Positions 47,706-59,243 of a stretch of 64,000 nt of DNA are shown here, in pieces (position 1 is the first letter of the stretch; every line of letters starts with the position of its first letter). The notes beneath the pieces are model-generated. The model was not told the origin of the DNA, did not search any database, and was given only the letters and a program-made list of their open reading frames with translations. Origin of the DNA: Casuarina equisetifolia (lineage: Eukaryota > Streptophyta > Magnoliopsida > Fagales > Casuarinaceae). The stretch lies in assembly GCA_028551475.1 (NCBI GenBank), contig CM052359.1, positions 15,749,583-15,813,582 on the forward strand, read 5' to 3'. Position numbers and translations under genes: made by a program.

Positions 47706-48164
47706 TGTTAAGATGTTGGAGGGCAAAGGCAAGATGTTTAGGAGGAGGAATTGGCAAGGAGTTAAGGTATGATGAAAGACAATGTCGATTAGTAGTATGC
47801 ATTTGTTAGGTTGTTGGTATGTGTCTTATATGTCCAAGTTGTATGTGTTGGTGGACTATGTGGTTTATATTTTTTTGTTGGGCCAGTATTGATGTATTGC
47901 GGGTTAGTAGTATGTGTAGTAAGGGGAACTAAAAAACATCATGTACTAAGGCTTATAAGGGGTGAAAATCACCAATTTGATTCTCAAATGTTTGAATCTA
48001 GAAACCTTTCTTGCCGATTGAAACCTAAGTTCAAAAAGCTTGATTTCCTCTATTAATCCTCAGCATCGGGAATAATACAAGACGTCTCCAATCACTCCTC
48101 TTGAAGGATTTTCAGGTAGGTCTATAGACCTACTCATAAGCCGTTGCGATTGCTGCTCGTAACA
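47706..48164 (+). repeat. 3' LTR of element G
   Basis: This 459-bp LTR runs from TGTTAAGATG to CTCGTAACA, after a purine-rich stretch (AAGAGGGTGGG). It is homologous to 18539-19004. Confidence 0.85.
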
Positions 48165-48265
48165 AAAGCAATAAATAAAGTCATAAAATTTTAAGTGATT
48201 GCCAAGTCAAATAATACGAGAAAGTCTCCGTCTCTTACTTGCGAATAGCCTTTCCAAATCCTTTG
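48165..48265. other. Unassigned flank left of J
   Basis: This is continuous with 58518 onward once J is ignored. I see no gene in it. CTTTG at 48261-48265 is the left target-site copy of J. Confidence 0.6.
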
Positions 48266-48751
48266 TGTTGGGAGAATTCAACCAAGTTGCATCAACCATA
48301 CAAAGATTAAACACACAAATATAAGAACGCATACACCCAAACACAACAAATTTAAGAGGTTTGGAATATCACAATGTCCTACATCCGTTGTAGTCTCTTC
48401 TCATTAGATTTTCTCATACATTCTCTCTTTTCAAATAGGTATCTCATGGATTCTCTCATCAACTAGAATCCATGATAGTGGCCCTCTTCAACAATTAGCC
48501 CTCTATGGGGACTCTCTTAATTCACCCATTCGGTTTCTCTATACTTCCCTTATTTATAAAGAAAACCTAAAGGAATCCTAGTCAAATACTATTAGGAAAA
48601 CCTACTTCCACATAAGGATAAGAATCCTAACCCAATACTACTAGGAAATCCATTACATCTAAAAGATATTTCCTAGTTCCACAATTACATAGAGATCCGT
48701 GATTGTAATGATAATCATACCTTTAACTTAATTGTTCCACCAATCCTAACA
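48266..48751 (-). repeat. 3' LTR of element J
   Basis: It runs from TGTTGGGAGAATTCAACC to CCAATCCTAACA and is 486 bp, the same length as the right LTR, with few differences by eye. It contains TTATTTATAAAG (48549 region), a candidate TATA-type segment on the minus strand. Confidence 0.92.
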
Positions 48752-49059
48752 ATCTCCCCCTTAAAACAATTTGGTGCAACATCCCTACACCATAAGAAAG
48801 TATAGAAAATCTCTTCAAATTATCAACTATATAACCACAATCTTTGGAAAGAGAAAGATTGGAGAAACTCTCTTCAACTTCCACAGCTATAGTCTTTGGA
48901 CAGAGAAAGACTAAGGAAACTCTCTTCAACCACAATCTTTTGAAAGAGAAGATTGCAAAAAACTTTCTTTAACTTCTACATCCACAATCTTTTTTTTTAT
49001 ATATATAGAGAAATATTGAAAAACTCTCTTCAAAACAAGCTCATATCAATTGTGCCATC
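48752..49059 (-). other. Internal region of J, 3' side
   Basis: It begins with ATCTCCCCCTTAAAA (purine tract on the minus strand) and then holds three to four imperfect repeats of CTCTCTTCAACTTCCACAATC-like units, about 55-60 bp apart. There is no ORF. It ends in CCATC, the target site of I. Confidence 0.75.
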
Positions 49060-50684
49060 TGTTGCAAAATATGGTTTTGTTGTGACTGAAAATATTTTCT
49101 TGTAAATAATAATTCTCAAATTATGTTTTTCTAAATGTGCAAAAAGAAAAACTATAGGAAGTAAAAGGTGTACAAATTATAATATCAATTAACGATATTA
49201 CAAAGTAACCTAGGTTCCTACATTTCCTCATAAAATATATTCTAAAAGCCTTTGTGACATATATTCAAATAAATGTTGATTATTTGAATATATTGATTAT
49301 TTAAATATTTCTTCAAGAAATATAAAATATACTTGAATACATTTTTTCTTAAGAATATAATACTTGGTTTGGTGAAATTACAGGAACAATATATTTGCTT
49401 AAATTCAATATACGCAATACATTATAAATGTATTGATGTTGGACCGTGTATTGATGTTGGACCGTGTATTGATATTGGACCGGATATACATGCTGAATAT
49501 ATGTTATTACTGTATTGGACTTTTGCCGTTGGACTGTGAGAATATAGGTGTGGCCCAAGTTCACATCAGCCTACCTAATCTCATTCCTGTTACAATGTCG
49601 TCTTGAACATTATCAAAGGCTTCCTGTTACGATGTCATATTGATCACATCAGAAGCTTCCTTGATACACTTACTGGCTACGACATTGTCTCACTTAAGGG
49701 CACATAAGAGACGATTATCTCTCGAGGGGTTATGCCCTAGCCGCTTCAATCTCTCCCCAACGCTGCCTTCATTTCTCTCAAGCACCTGAAGCTTCAACAA
49801 GATGAATTTGGAGGAGACAGGGCTGTCAGAATGGTCAGATTTTGAATCAAAAGGTGGAAATGAGGCTGATTTGATGGAAAGCCTACTATTCCTAACAAGA
49901 AGAAGGCTATGGTTCAGGTTTGACTCAAAAAGAAAACCCTAGATTTGCTTCAATATAAAGAGATGTGCACGTGAAGGTTTTAGGCGGATGATTGATCTTT
50001 ATCTTAAAGCATTCTCTTTGTGAAGATACTCTACTCAACTTACTTACCATTTGATTCAGTTCATACATCATTTAGTGGTTCATAAGCCTTTCAGTGATAT
50101 TCAACTATTCGGTTTAATCTTTGATAATATCATCAATGATAGCTTGTATAACATTATTTATGTGCTGATTTCACTTATAAACATTTTCTGTACATAAATC
50201 TTGAGGAAAATCTGAAACCATAATTTCTCCAAATTGGGGATTTCATGATAGGAGCTTTGTATCTTGATATATTTGTTTGAAAAGCTCCTTTAATCAGCAA
50301 TATCCTATAAACTAACATATTATTTAAGGATTTGCTATTGTATATGATCTTTTGATCATTATTTGTATTTGGACTTAATAATTCCTTTAAGAAGGAATTA
50401 TTTGGATTAGAGAGAATGTATTCTCCTAATCAGGTTGAGTAAAGGTGACTTCAATCGGTTAGATTGAAAGAGAAGAGGGTGGACGTAAGACTTTAAGGTA
50501 AAGTGTTAAACCACCATGGTAAATTAGGTGTTGATTCTCTTGCTCTCTATTTGACTAAATATTTTTGCTTGATTGCATCTTATTATATAAATTGCTAAAG
50601 TAATTGATTAGAATTTTTTTAGAAGAATATTTCAATACAAGAACAATTCAACCCCCCCTTCTTGTTAAGCCATAAAACCCAACA
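49060..50684 (+). repeat. 5' LTR of element I
   Basis: This 1625-bp LTR runs from TGTTGCAAAATATGG to AAAACCCAACA. The palindrome is at 49177-49203. A short GGACCGTGTATTGAT-type tandem repeat lies near 49430-49485. Confidence 0.95.
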
Positions 50685-50686
50685 AT

Positions 50687-50699
50687 TAGCATCTAAAGC
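50687..50699 (+). other. Primer-binding site of element I
   Basis: TAGCATCTAAAGCC follows the LTR and a 2-bp gap, a diverged initiator tRNA-Met site. Confidence 0.65.
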
Positions 50700-50746
50700 C
50701 AGGTTCTCTGATTAAAAGGACTAACAGCCTAGAGTAGATCCACATT

Positions 50747-51226
50747 ATGGCTTCTGAAAAAGGGTTAGCTGTTACGAGGTTTAATAAACCTCCCTTGTTT
50801 GATGGCATTAATTTTAGGCATTGGAAACAATTAATGCAAGTCTTCATAATAGGCCAAGATCCAAAAGCTTGGCAAGTAATCAAGAAGGGTATTACATTAC
50901 CCGAAACTGATGAAAGGTCAAAAAATGAAGCTAAAGTAATGGGGTTAAATGCTAAGTCCATGAATATGATCTATAGTGGTCTTAGAGCACATGAGTTTAA
51001 CAAAGTGTCCTCCTACACCACCGGTAAAGAAATTTGGAATAAGTTAGAAGTCATCTATGAAGGAACTAAAAAGGTAAAGTCTTTTAAAGTTAATATGCTT
51101 ACACATGACTATGAATTATTTGTTATGAAAGATTCTGAAACTATTAGTGATATGTTTGGTAGATTCACTGAAATTATTTCTGAACTAAATTGCCAGGAAA
51201 AACCTATACAAATGAGAAAATGGTAA
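50747..51226 (+). pseudogene. Element I gag N-terminal domain
   Basis: The 159-aa ORF starts 62 bp after the LTR with MASEKGLAVTRFNKPPLF and includes DGINFRHWKQLM, SMNMIYSGLRAHEFNKVS, GKEIWNKLEVIYEGTKKV and SETISDMFGRFTEI. This is the N-terminal Gag domain shared with A, D, E and K. Confidence 0.92.
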
Positions 51227-51319
51227 GAAAAATGTTAATATCCCTACTTGAGAGTTGGGATCCTAAAAAGATGGCCATAGAAGAAGCTTATGACCTAGAG
51301 GTGCTAACCTTTTGATGAT

Positions 51320-51640
51320 TTGCTAGGTTCTCTTAAGGCTCATGAAATGCAACTTATGAGAAGAGAAAAAGAAAAAGAAAATAGGAGATCACTTGCACTA
51401 AAAGTAGAAGTTGAAAAGGTTGAAGAAAATGATGAAGTAGCTCTTATAGCTAGAAGATTTAGAAAATTTCTAAAAAGAGGGTTAAACAAAAACATAGGGC
51501 AAAATAGGAGAAAAGAATTAAATGAACCTAGGGAGAATGTGTGCTATGAATGCAAGAAACCAGGACATATCAAGATTGATTGTTCGACAATCAAGAAGAG
51601 AAACAGTAAGAACAAAAAGAAGGCAATGATTGCTGCCTAG
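51320..51640 (+). pseudogene. Element I gag, first zinc knuckle
   Basis: The 106-aa ORF holds a basic run and CYECKKPGHIKIDC (51542-51583), a textbook CX2CX4HX4C nucleocapsid knuckle that binds RNA. Confidence 0.92.
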
Positions 51641-51874
51641 GATGATGAGAACTCCTCATCTGATGAAGAAACTCAAGAAAAGGTTGCACATCTATGCCTA
51701 ACCGCAACAGCAACTCTTGAGGAAGAAAATAATGACATAAACGATTTTGAATTGTTTCTTCAAATAAATTCTAGATTAGAAAATGCATTTTCTAACCTAG
51801 TTGAATATACAAATAAATTGAAAGATAAATATAGAAAGTTAAAAGCACAAAATTAATCTGAAAAACAGGAACAT

Positions 51875-52474
51875 TTGATTTTTGTACAAAAAATCGATTC
51901 TATTGACAAACAAAGTACAGGACTTACTGCATGTAAAGATCAAATTGAAAAGAAAAATGCCATGATCTCCTTGAATGATGACATTGTTATTTTTGCTAAT
52001 GCATACATGAAATATGATGCTTGTATGAATGATATATATGAAAAACAAGGAAAACATGAGAACATGCAAAAAGGAGCATAAACTTTCTATAGTGACAGTG
52101 CATTCCTTGAAACTAAGACACATGCATATTCACATGTATGTATTGAAAATCTTAAGAATAGAGTCCATGACCTTGAAAAAGAAAACTGTGACTTGAAATC
52201 AAAACTTGATGCAAGTAACTTGCTGTTAAAGAAATTTACAAATGGCAGTTGCATGTTAAATAAAATTCTAAGCTCTCAAATAGGTATATATGATAAAGCG
52301 GGACTAAGGTATAAATTGAATGATAAATCAGAATCATTTACTCATTTCTTTAAGGAAAAAGAATATTCAATTCCGTTGCATAAAAATAAATGCTCTTTCT
52401 GTAGTTATTTTGGTCATGATTTTGATAAATGTCCTATAAGACTTAGAAAGGCTTACAAAGTAAAGAAACTTTGA
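51875..52474 (+). pseudogene. Element I gag coiled coil and second zinc knuckle
   Basis: Two ORFs (51875-52081 and 52193-52474) cover a coiled-coil stretch and CSFCSYFGHDFDKC (52391-52432), a second CX2CX4HX4C knuckle followed by PIRLRKAYKVKKL. It lies just upstream of the protease. The same pairing of two knuckles occurs in K. Confidence 0.88.
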
Positions 52475-52596
52475 TTTTGATAAATGTCGAACTAACACTC
52501 ATGGACCCAAAGTAAAAAAGGTCCCAAGCACTCTAACAATTAAATTTGTTTATGCAGGATATGAGGGCACGGATAAGGAACAAAAAGCTCTAGAAC

Positions 52597-52965
52597 ATGT
52601 GGATTCTGGACAGTGGATGCTCTCGACACATGACTGGGATGAGGGAGCTCTTCTCAACGCTTGAGTTGAAAAATAGAGGTACGGTATCTTTTGGAGATAA
52701 CTCCAAAGGAAGAATAAGAGGAATGAGAACAATAGGTAACTCTGACACCCTACTCATATATGAAGTGTTGCTTGTAGATGAGCTAAAATTTAACTTACTT
52801 AGCATAAGTCAATTGTGTGATAAAGGATTCAAAATAAAATTTGGAAAAGAAAGTTGTCTTGTTAAGTATGCTAACCATAAAATTGTTGGAAAAAGGAAAG
52901 ACAATATCTATGTGCCTGATTTAAGCAAGATGAATGTTGAACAAACATGTTTGGTTGTGGCATAG
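52597..52965 (+). pseudogene. Element I protease
   Basis: The 122-aa ORF opens with WILDSGCSRHMTGM, the aspartic protease active site (DSG), then FGDNSKGRIRGM and ELKFNLLSISQLCDKGFKI, and ends near the start of the pre-integrase block. Confidence 0.9.
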
Positions 52966-53437
52966 AAAGCTAGGACATACGAGTCTAGGATTGATAGAAA
53001 AATTGTATAAGTACAATTTAGTAAGAGGTCTTCCTTCACTAGAATTCAACAATGATAGAATATGTGAAGCATGCATTAAGGGCAAACACACACAAAGTAG
53101 CTTCAAATCGAAGCTTATGGTGAGCACATCTAGACCATTAGAAATACTACACATGGACCTTCTCGGTCCTACAAGAACAGCAACATTGAATGGTAAACAT
53201 TATGTCTTAGTTATTATAGATGACTATTCTAGATTAACATGGACATATATACTTGCTAGGAAAGATGAAGCATTTGAAAAGTTTGCTGAATTTTGTAAAA
53301 TGATTCAAAATGAAAAAGGTTTTTCAATTATAAAAATAAGGACTAATCATGGTGGAGAATTTGAAAACCAACTTTTTGAAAAATTTTGTTCAAAAAATGT
53401 TATTTCACATAACTTTTCAGCTCTTAGAACACCATAA
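52934..53437 (+). pseudogene. Element I pre-integrase block and integrase core
   Basis: The 167-aa ORF contains LWHRKLGHTSLGLIEKL and ICEACIKGK (zinc site), ILHMDLLGPTRTATLNG, VIIDDYSRLTWTY and IRTNHGGEFENQLF. These cover the integrase zinc-binding domain and core. Confidence 0.92.
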
Positions 53438-53478
53438 CAAAATGTGTTGTTGAAAGGAAAAATAGAACACTTCAAGAG

Positions 53479-54072
53479 ATGGCTAGATTCATGATGTGTG
53501 AATACAATCTTCCAAAACACGTTTGGGGAGAAGCTATAAACACAGCCTGCTATATTTCAAATCGTGCATTAATAAGACCTATTTTGAAAAAGACACCCTT
53601 TGAGTTATTCTTTAAGAGAAAACCAAACATTTCATATTTTCATGTTTTTAGAAGTAAATGTTTTGTCTTGAATCACAGAAAGGAATCACTTGGGAAATTT
53701 GATTCCAAAAGTGATGAAGGAATATTTCTTGGATACTCTCATACAAGTAAAGCATATAGAATATTTAACAAACACACTTTAGTTGTAGAAGAGTCAATTC
53801 ATGTTAAGTTTGAGGATGAATGCCAAAGCATCCTAGAAACCGAAGCAAATTATGGAACCAAAAGCGTTCCAAATAGGGCTGAAGTTAAGGGGGAGTTTGA
53901 AACTAGAGAACCCTCCTTTCCTAGAGTTAGAAATGAAGTAGATCATGACCACATTATAGGTGATCCAAATGTTAGAGTAAGCACACGATCTCGGGTTCAC
54001 AACACATTTGAACATCAAGCCTTTTTATCTCAAGTAGAGCCTAAGAAAGTAAATGAAGCTCTTGAGGATTAA
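53479..54072 (+). pseudogene. Element I integrase C-terminal region and linker
   Basis: The 197-aa ORF contains MARFMMCEYNLPKHVWGEA, KKTPFELFFKRKPNISYFHV, GIFLGYSHTSKAYRIF and the acidic linker that leads to reverse transcriptase. Confidence 0.92.
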
Positions 54073-54087
54073 AACTGGCTTCTTGCT

Positions 54088-54696
54088 ATGCAAGAAGAAT
54101 TGAATCAGTTTGAAAGAAACAAGGTTTGGAATCTAGTTCCTAGACTAAAGCATCATCCAGTCATAGGCACAAAATGGGTATTTCAGAACAACCTAGATGA
54201 AAATGGTACCATCACTAGAAATAAGGCTAGATTAGTGGCACAAGGATATAGTCAAGAAGAAGAGATTGACTATGATGAAACATTTGCACCTGTAGCCAGA
54301 TTAGAAGCTATTCGAATCTTACTTGCATTTGCTTGCTATATAAACTTTACCTTATTTCAAATGGATGTCAAAAGTGCATTTTTGAATGGCATTATAAAGG
54401 AAGAAGTATATGTTGAACAACCACCCAGATTTAAAGATCCAATTTACTCAAACCATGTCTTTAAACTATCAAAAGCTTTATATGGTTTGAAACAAGCTCC
54501 ACAGGCTTGGTATGATAAATTAAGTTCATTCTTAATTAGTCATGATTTCAAAAAAGGAAAAGTGGACAATACACTATTTATAAAGAACAAAGAAAAAGAA
54601 ATTTTGATTGTTCAAATATATGTTGATGATATCGTGTTTGGTTTTACGAATTCTAAATTATGTGAAAAATTTACTGCATGCATGCATGCAAAGTGA
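54088..54696 (+). pseudogene. Element I reverse transcriptase
   Basis: The 202-aa ORF contains [78 protein letters not shown] and the catalytic YVDD. It is the most complete reverse transcriptase part in the window. Confidence 0.95.
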
Positions 54697-54804
54697 ATTT
54701 GAAATGAGTATGATGGGTGAATTAACATACTTTCTTGTATTGCAAACCAAACAAACCAACAAAGGGACTTTTATAAGTCAAACCAAATATACAAGAAATA
54801 CAAG

Positions 54805-55062
54805 ATGCACGATTCTAAACCAATGAACACACCAATGAGCACTTCTTTATCATTATCTAATGATGAAGATGGAATTAGTGTAGACACGAAATTGTATTGT
54901 GGCATGATTGGCTCTTTACTATATTTGATTGCATCCAGACCGGATATCATGTTCAGTGTCTGTCTATGTGCTAAATATCAATCCAATCCTAAAGAACGGC
55001 ATCTAGTTGCTATTAAAAGGATATTTAGATACCTTAGAGACATTATTTCCCTAGGAATCTAG
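54805..55062 (+). pseudogene. Element I reverse transcriptase to RNase H connection
   Basis: The 85-aa ORF contains MHDSKPMNTPMSTSLSLSND, MIGSLLYLIASRPDIMFSV and HLVAIKRIFRYLRD, the usual connection between the two domains. Confidence 0.9.
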
Positions 55063-55086
55063 TACCCTAGAGACACCATCCTAGAT

Positions 55087-55527
55087 TTGCATGCATTTAG
55101 TGACTCTGATTATACTGGATGCAAACTAGATAGGAAGAGAATGAGTGGTGGATGTCACTATCTCAAAAATATGCTTATTTCGTGGCACTCCAAGAAACAA
55201 AACTGTGTAGCTCTTTCTTCCACTAAAGCCGAATATATTGTTGCTGCTAGTAGCTATGCTCAAATCTTATGGATGAAACAGCAGCTAGAGGATTATGGAA
55301 TCTTATCACATAGAGTTCTACTAAAATGTGATAACACAAGTGCTATAAATCTCACTAGGAATCCTATCCAGCATTCTAAAACAAAGCACATAGAAATTAG
55401 ACATCATTTCATTCGGGATCATGTTCAAAAAGGTGATATTATGCTTGAATTTGTGAGTACTGCTCAGCAAATTGCCAATATCTTAACCAAAACTTTACCA
55501 AAGGATAGATTTTATGCTCTTAGATGA
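55087..55527 (+). pseudogene. Element I RNase H
   Basis: The 146-aa ORF contains FSDSDYTGCKLDRKRMSGG, VALSSTKAEYIVAASS, LLKCDNTSAINLTRNPIQHS, TKHIEIRHHFIRDHV and ANILTKTLPKDRFYALR, the end of the copia polyprotein. Confidence 0.93.
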
Positions 55528-56043
55528 GAACTTGGCATGTTACTTCCTGAAAATTTTTGAACTATTTATTACTGCTATCTCTTTATTCTTTCATTATTCT
55601 TCAAACTACTCGGTTTGAAGGGGAGCAGCTCTACTTTCACTCATGCAGCCTCCAGTTAGTACCCTACTTTTCTCTTTATTCCATTGTTGCCTGCTTATTT
55701 TTTTTTTTGCTGTATCTTGTCCTGCTTACTTGCATAATCAATCTTTTTGCTTATGACAAAAAGGGGGAGAGAATAGTGTGCACATGTGAACACTTATTTC
55801 TGACTATCAATGCAGAATGTGGGTTACATATTCATATCATCCATGTTTAAACCATAATTTTTGCATGTTCTATACAAAATTTTGAAATATGCTAGACACA
55901 TATATAGGAGACATGCGTATGATCATAAAACTATATCTATGCTACAATGATAACTTGTGTTCTCTTTGAAAAACATAATTGATATTTGATGACATGTGCA
56001 ATACTATTAAAATATATTTTGTCATCATCAAAAAGGGGGAGAT
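55528..56043 (+). other. 3' non-coding region of I with polypurine tract
   Basis: It carries GACAAAAAGGGGGAGAGA (about 55756) and CAAAAAGGGGGAGATTG (about 56029) just before the LTR. The second is the polypurine tract. The 97-codon ORF at 55557-55850 has hydrophobic stretches but no family I recognise, and element E has no clear equivalent. Confidence 0.75.
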
Positions 56044-57699
56044 TGTTGGAAAATAAGGTTTTGTTGTGACTGAAAATATTTTCTTATAAATATCAATTCT
56101 CAAATTATGTTTTTCTAAATGTGCAAAAAGAAAAACTATAGGAAGTAAAAGATGTACAAATTATCATATCAATTTATGATATTATAAAGTAATCGGGTTC
56201 CTACATTTCCTCATAAAATATATTCTAAAAGCCTTTATGGCATATATTCGAATAAATGTTGATTATTTGAATATATTGATTATTTAAATATTTCTTCAAG
56301 AAATATAAAATATACTTGAATACATTTTTTCTTAAGAATATGATACTTGGTTTGGTGAAATTACAGGAATAATATATTTGCTTAAATTCAATATATGCAA
56401 TACATTATAAATGTATTGATGTTGGACCATGTATTAATGTTGGACCGTGTTGATATTGGACTGGATATACATGTTGAATATATGTTATTACTGTATTGGA
56501 CTTTTGCTGTTGGACTGTGAGAATATAAGTGCAGCCCAAGTTCACGTCAACCTGCCTGATCTCGTTCCTATTACGGTGTCGTCTTGATCATTATCAAAGG
56601 CTTCTTGTTACGATGTCGTATTGATCACATCAGAAGCTTCCTTGATACGCTTACTGGCTATGATGTCCTCTCACTTAAAGGCACATAAGAGATGATTATC
56701 TCTCGAGGGGTTATGCCCTAGCTGCTTTAGTCTTTCCCCGATGCTGCCTTCATTTCTCTCAAGCACCAAAGCTTCAACGAGATAAATTTGGAGGAGACAG
56801 GCTGTCAGAACGGTCAAATTTCAAATCAAAAGGAGGAAATGAGGTTGATTTGATGGAAAGCCTACTATTCCTAACAGGAAGAAGGCTATGGTTCAGGTTT
56901 GACTCAAAAAGAAAACCCTAGATCTGTTTCTATATAAAGAGATGTGCACGTGAAGGTTTTAGACGGATGATTGATCTTTATCTTGAAGCATTCTCTTTGT
57001 GAATATACTTTACTCAGCTTACTTACCATTTGATTCAAGTTCATACATCATTCGGTGGTTCATAAGCTTTCGGTGATATTCAACTATTTGGTTTAATCTT
57101 TGATAATATCATCAATGATAGCTTATATAACATTATTTATGTGTTGATTTCACTTATAAACATTTTTCGCACATAAATCTTGAGGAAAATCTGAAACCCT
57201 AATTTTTTCAAATTGGGGATTTCGTGATAGGAGCTTTGTATCTTGATATATTTGTTTTAATAGCTCCTATGATCAACAATATCCTATAAACTAACATATT
57301 ATTTGGGGATTTTCTATTGTATATGATCTTTTGATCATTATTTGTATTCGAACTTAATAATTTCTTTAGGGATTATTTGGATTATTTGGATTAGCAATAT
57401 CCCATAAGAAGGAATTATTTGGATTAGGGAGAACGTATTCTCCTAATCAGATTGAGTAAAGGTGAGTTCAATCGGTTGGATTGAAGGAGAAGAGGGTAGA
57501 CGTAGGACTCTAAGGTAGAGTGCCGAACCACTGTGGTAAATTGGGTGTTGATTCTCTTACTCTATATTTGATTAAATATTTCTGCTTGATTACTTCTTAT
57601 TATATAAATTGCTAATGTAATTGATTAGAATTTTTTTAGAAGAATATTTTGGTACAAGAACAATTCAACCCCCTTCTTGTTAAGCCATAAAACCCAACA
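56044..57699 (+). repeat. 3' LTR of element I
   Basis: This 1656-bp LTR runs from TGTTGGAAAATAAGG to AAAACCCAACA and repeats the 5' LTR. The palindrome is at 56161-56187. Confidence 0.95.
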
Positions 57700-57704
57700 C
57701 CATC

Positions 57705-58026
57705 TTGCCTTTTCTTTAAACCATGCCTCTCTTAGGTCATACCTCCTTAGGCATTTCCACTATAGCCTCTTCTAGGTTACACCTCTCCTAGGCTATGTTT
57801 CTCTCCAAGCATTTGCACATAATCATGGGCTTCTTCCATCTAAATGTGTCATCCACCATGAGGCCCTCAATAAAAGTAAAATCATAGGACTTCCATAACA
57901 ATTGAGATCACTCTTTGAAATCCTCAATGAAAAGTCCATTTCCCATCCAGAATTGTTGGTGCTTCCCCGGAATCATCCATCGGAGTCTCAATACACCTCA
58001 TATGAATATCGACAACTGATACCACT
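57705..58026 (-). other. Internal region of J, 5' side, with primer site
   Basis: No convincing ORF. CTTAGG and CTAGGC-type words recur near 57733-57805. At 58016-58024 the minus strand reads TGGTATCAG, followed by TTGTCG, an initiator tRNA-Met type primer site two bases from the LTR. Confidence 0.8.
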
Positions 58027-58512
58027 TGTTGGGAGAATTCAACCAAGTCACATCAACCACACAAAGACAGAACACACAAATATAAGATTGCACACACCTA
58101 AACACAACAAATTTAAGAGTTTTGGAACATCACAATGTCCTATGTCCCCTGTAGTCTCTTCTCATTAGATTTTCTCATACATTCCCTATCTTCAAATAAG
58201 TATCTCATGGATTCTCTCATCAACTAGAATCCATGATAGAGGCCTCTTCAACAATTAGCCCCTTATGGGGACTCTCTCACTTTGCCCATTAGGTTTCTCT
58301 ATACTTTCCTTATTTATAAAGAAACCCTAAAGGAATCCTAGTCGAATACTATTAGGAAAACCTATTTCCACATAAGGATAAGAATCCTAACCTGATACTA
58401 CTAGGAAATCCATTACATCTAGAAGATATTTCTTAGTTCCACAATTACATAGAAATCCCTAATTGTAATGATAACCATACCCGTTAACTTAATTGTCCCA
58501 CCAATCTTAACA
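58027..58512 (-). repeat. 5' LTR of element J
   Basis: This 486-bp LTR runs from TGTTGGGAGAATTCAACC to CCAATCTTAACA. It matches 48266-48751 and is followed by the CTTTG duplication. Confidence 0.92.
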
Positions 58513-59243
58513 CTTTGGAATTGTATTATAAACTTTGTAATACAACTCGAATTATAGAGATAATAATACAATGAATTCTTAAGAAAACACAATTGGTGGT
58601 TTTCAACAAAGTCCTTGATGTCATCCTCTCTTGATAATACCACAAATAATATTTCTAACTAAAAATAAAATGTACAATCAGCATATAGAAGCAATAATTC
58701 TCAAGTCTGATGATTTTCTACTAAGATCACCACTTCAAACTGAAGATGGTTTTTCAAAATATATGGCCCTTTCTCTAGTTTAATGTACCTTCATAGATAT
58801 ATATCACTAAATGTAAAGACCTTTTGAAAATCTTACCATTTGATTTCATGCTTGATTTAAGCTCAAAATGGTGCAATAGATTCTGTACAATATTTTTCCC
58901 TCTTTCTTTTTTTCTCAAATTTTTTTTAATATTACAACACATGCACCCAACTCATGCACATAGGATGATAAACCCCACACCTTACAAATAGACTCCCTAC
59001 TAGCTTACCATTAAGTTAGTTGGCTAAGTGACTTTCTTTCCCAATTATGTTTCCTTTAATTCCTCCAAAGCTTTAAAATGGTGCATTTAATATGAATGTT
59101 TCTCAATTTGTTTCCTTTAATTCTTCCAAAGCTTTAAAAATGCATTTAGTTAGCTTTGTTGCTTTTATATGACCTTCACATGCTTGGTTTGGCTCTTTAT
59201 ACCATTTGTCACAAATGTAGGTTCCATCCCAAAAGGTCTTTAA
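58513..59243. other. Unassigned flank between J and K
   Basis: No gene recognised. The 74-codon minus-strand ORF ending near 58643 overlaps the LTR of J and shows no family. This stretch joins 48165-48265 at the J insertion site and may be older host or repeat DNA. Confidence 0.5.
59048..59152. repeat. Short tandem duplication, ~62-bp spacing
   Basis: TTTCCTTTAATTC-TCCAAAGC followed by TTTAAAA-TGCATTTA occurs at about 59049 and again at about 59111. Confidence 0.8.

Larger units (their letters stand above)
45197..48164 (+). mobile_element. Ty3/gypsy remnant G, 3' part
   Basis: Plus-strand fragments give the end of reverse transcriptase, RNase H, integrase and its C-terminal tail, followed by a 3' LTR. 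The left end is cut by F. A partial LTR of the TGATAAC family (46020-46381) interrupts it. No long ORF remains; it is old, with many breaks. It is a different family from H, judging by its LTR and sequence. Confidence 0.8.
49060..57699 (+). mobile_element. Full-length copia-type element I
   Basis: The element is 8640 bp, with both LTRs, primer site, purine tract and perfect CCATC target duplications (49055-49059 and 57700-57704). The body reads gag, protease, integrase, reverse transcriptase and RNase H on the plus strand in copia order. It is broken, with roughly ten breaks. It lies inside J and is younger than it. The two LTRs differ by a modest percentage by eye, so it is probably a few million years old. 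Confidence 0.96.
48266..58512 (-). mobile_element. TRIM-like non-coding LTR element J, split by I
   Basis: Two 486-bp LTRs (48266-48751 and 58027-58512) surround about 630 bp of internal sequence, itself split by element I. Perfect CTTTG duplications flank it (48261-48265 and 58513-58517). A purine tract adjoins the left LTR and a primer site adjoins the right, so the element reads on the minus strand. Without I it is about 1.6 kb. No protein domain is visible, so it fits the terminal-repeat retrotransposon-in-miniature class, slightly long for that class. It would depend on another element's enzymes. Confidence 0.9.

Noticed and set aside
55557-55850. 97-codon hydrophobic ORF after RNase H in I, a possible envelope-like gene
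   Set aside because: It is short, lacks signal, glycosylation or coiled-coil features of an envelope, has no clear equivalent in E, and overlaps the purine-rich 3' region.
58419-58643. 74-codon minus-strand ORF as a possible host gene piece
   Set aside because: It overlaps the LTR of J, has no recognised domain and no neighbouring exon.
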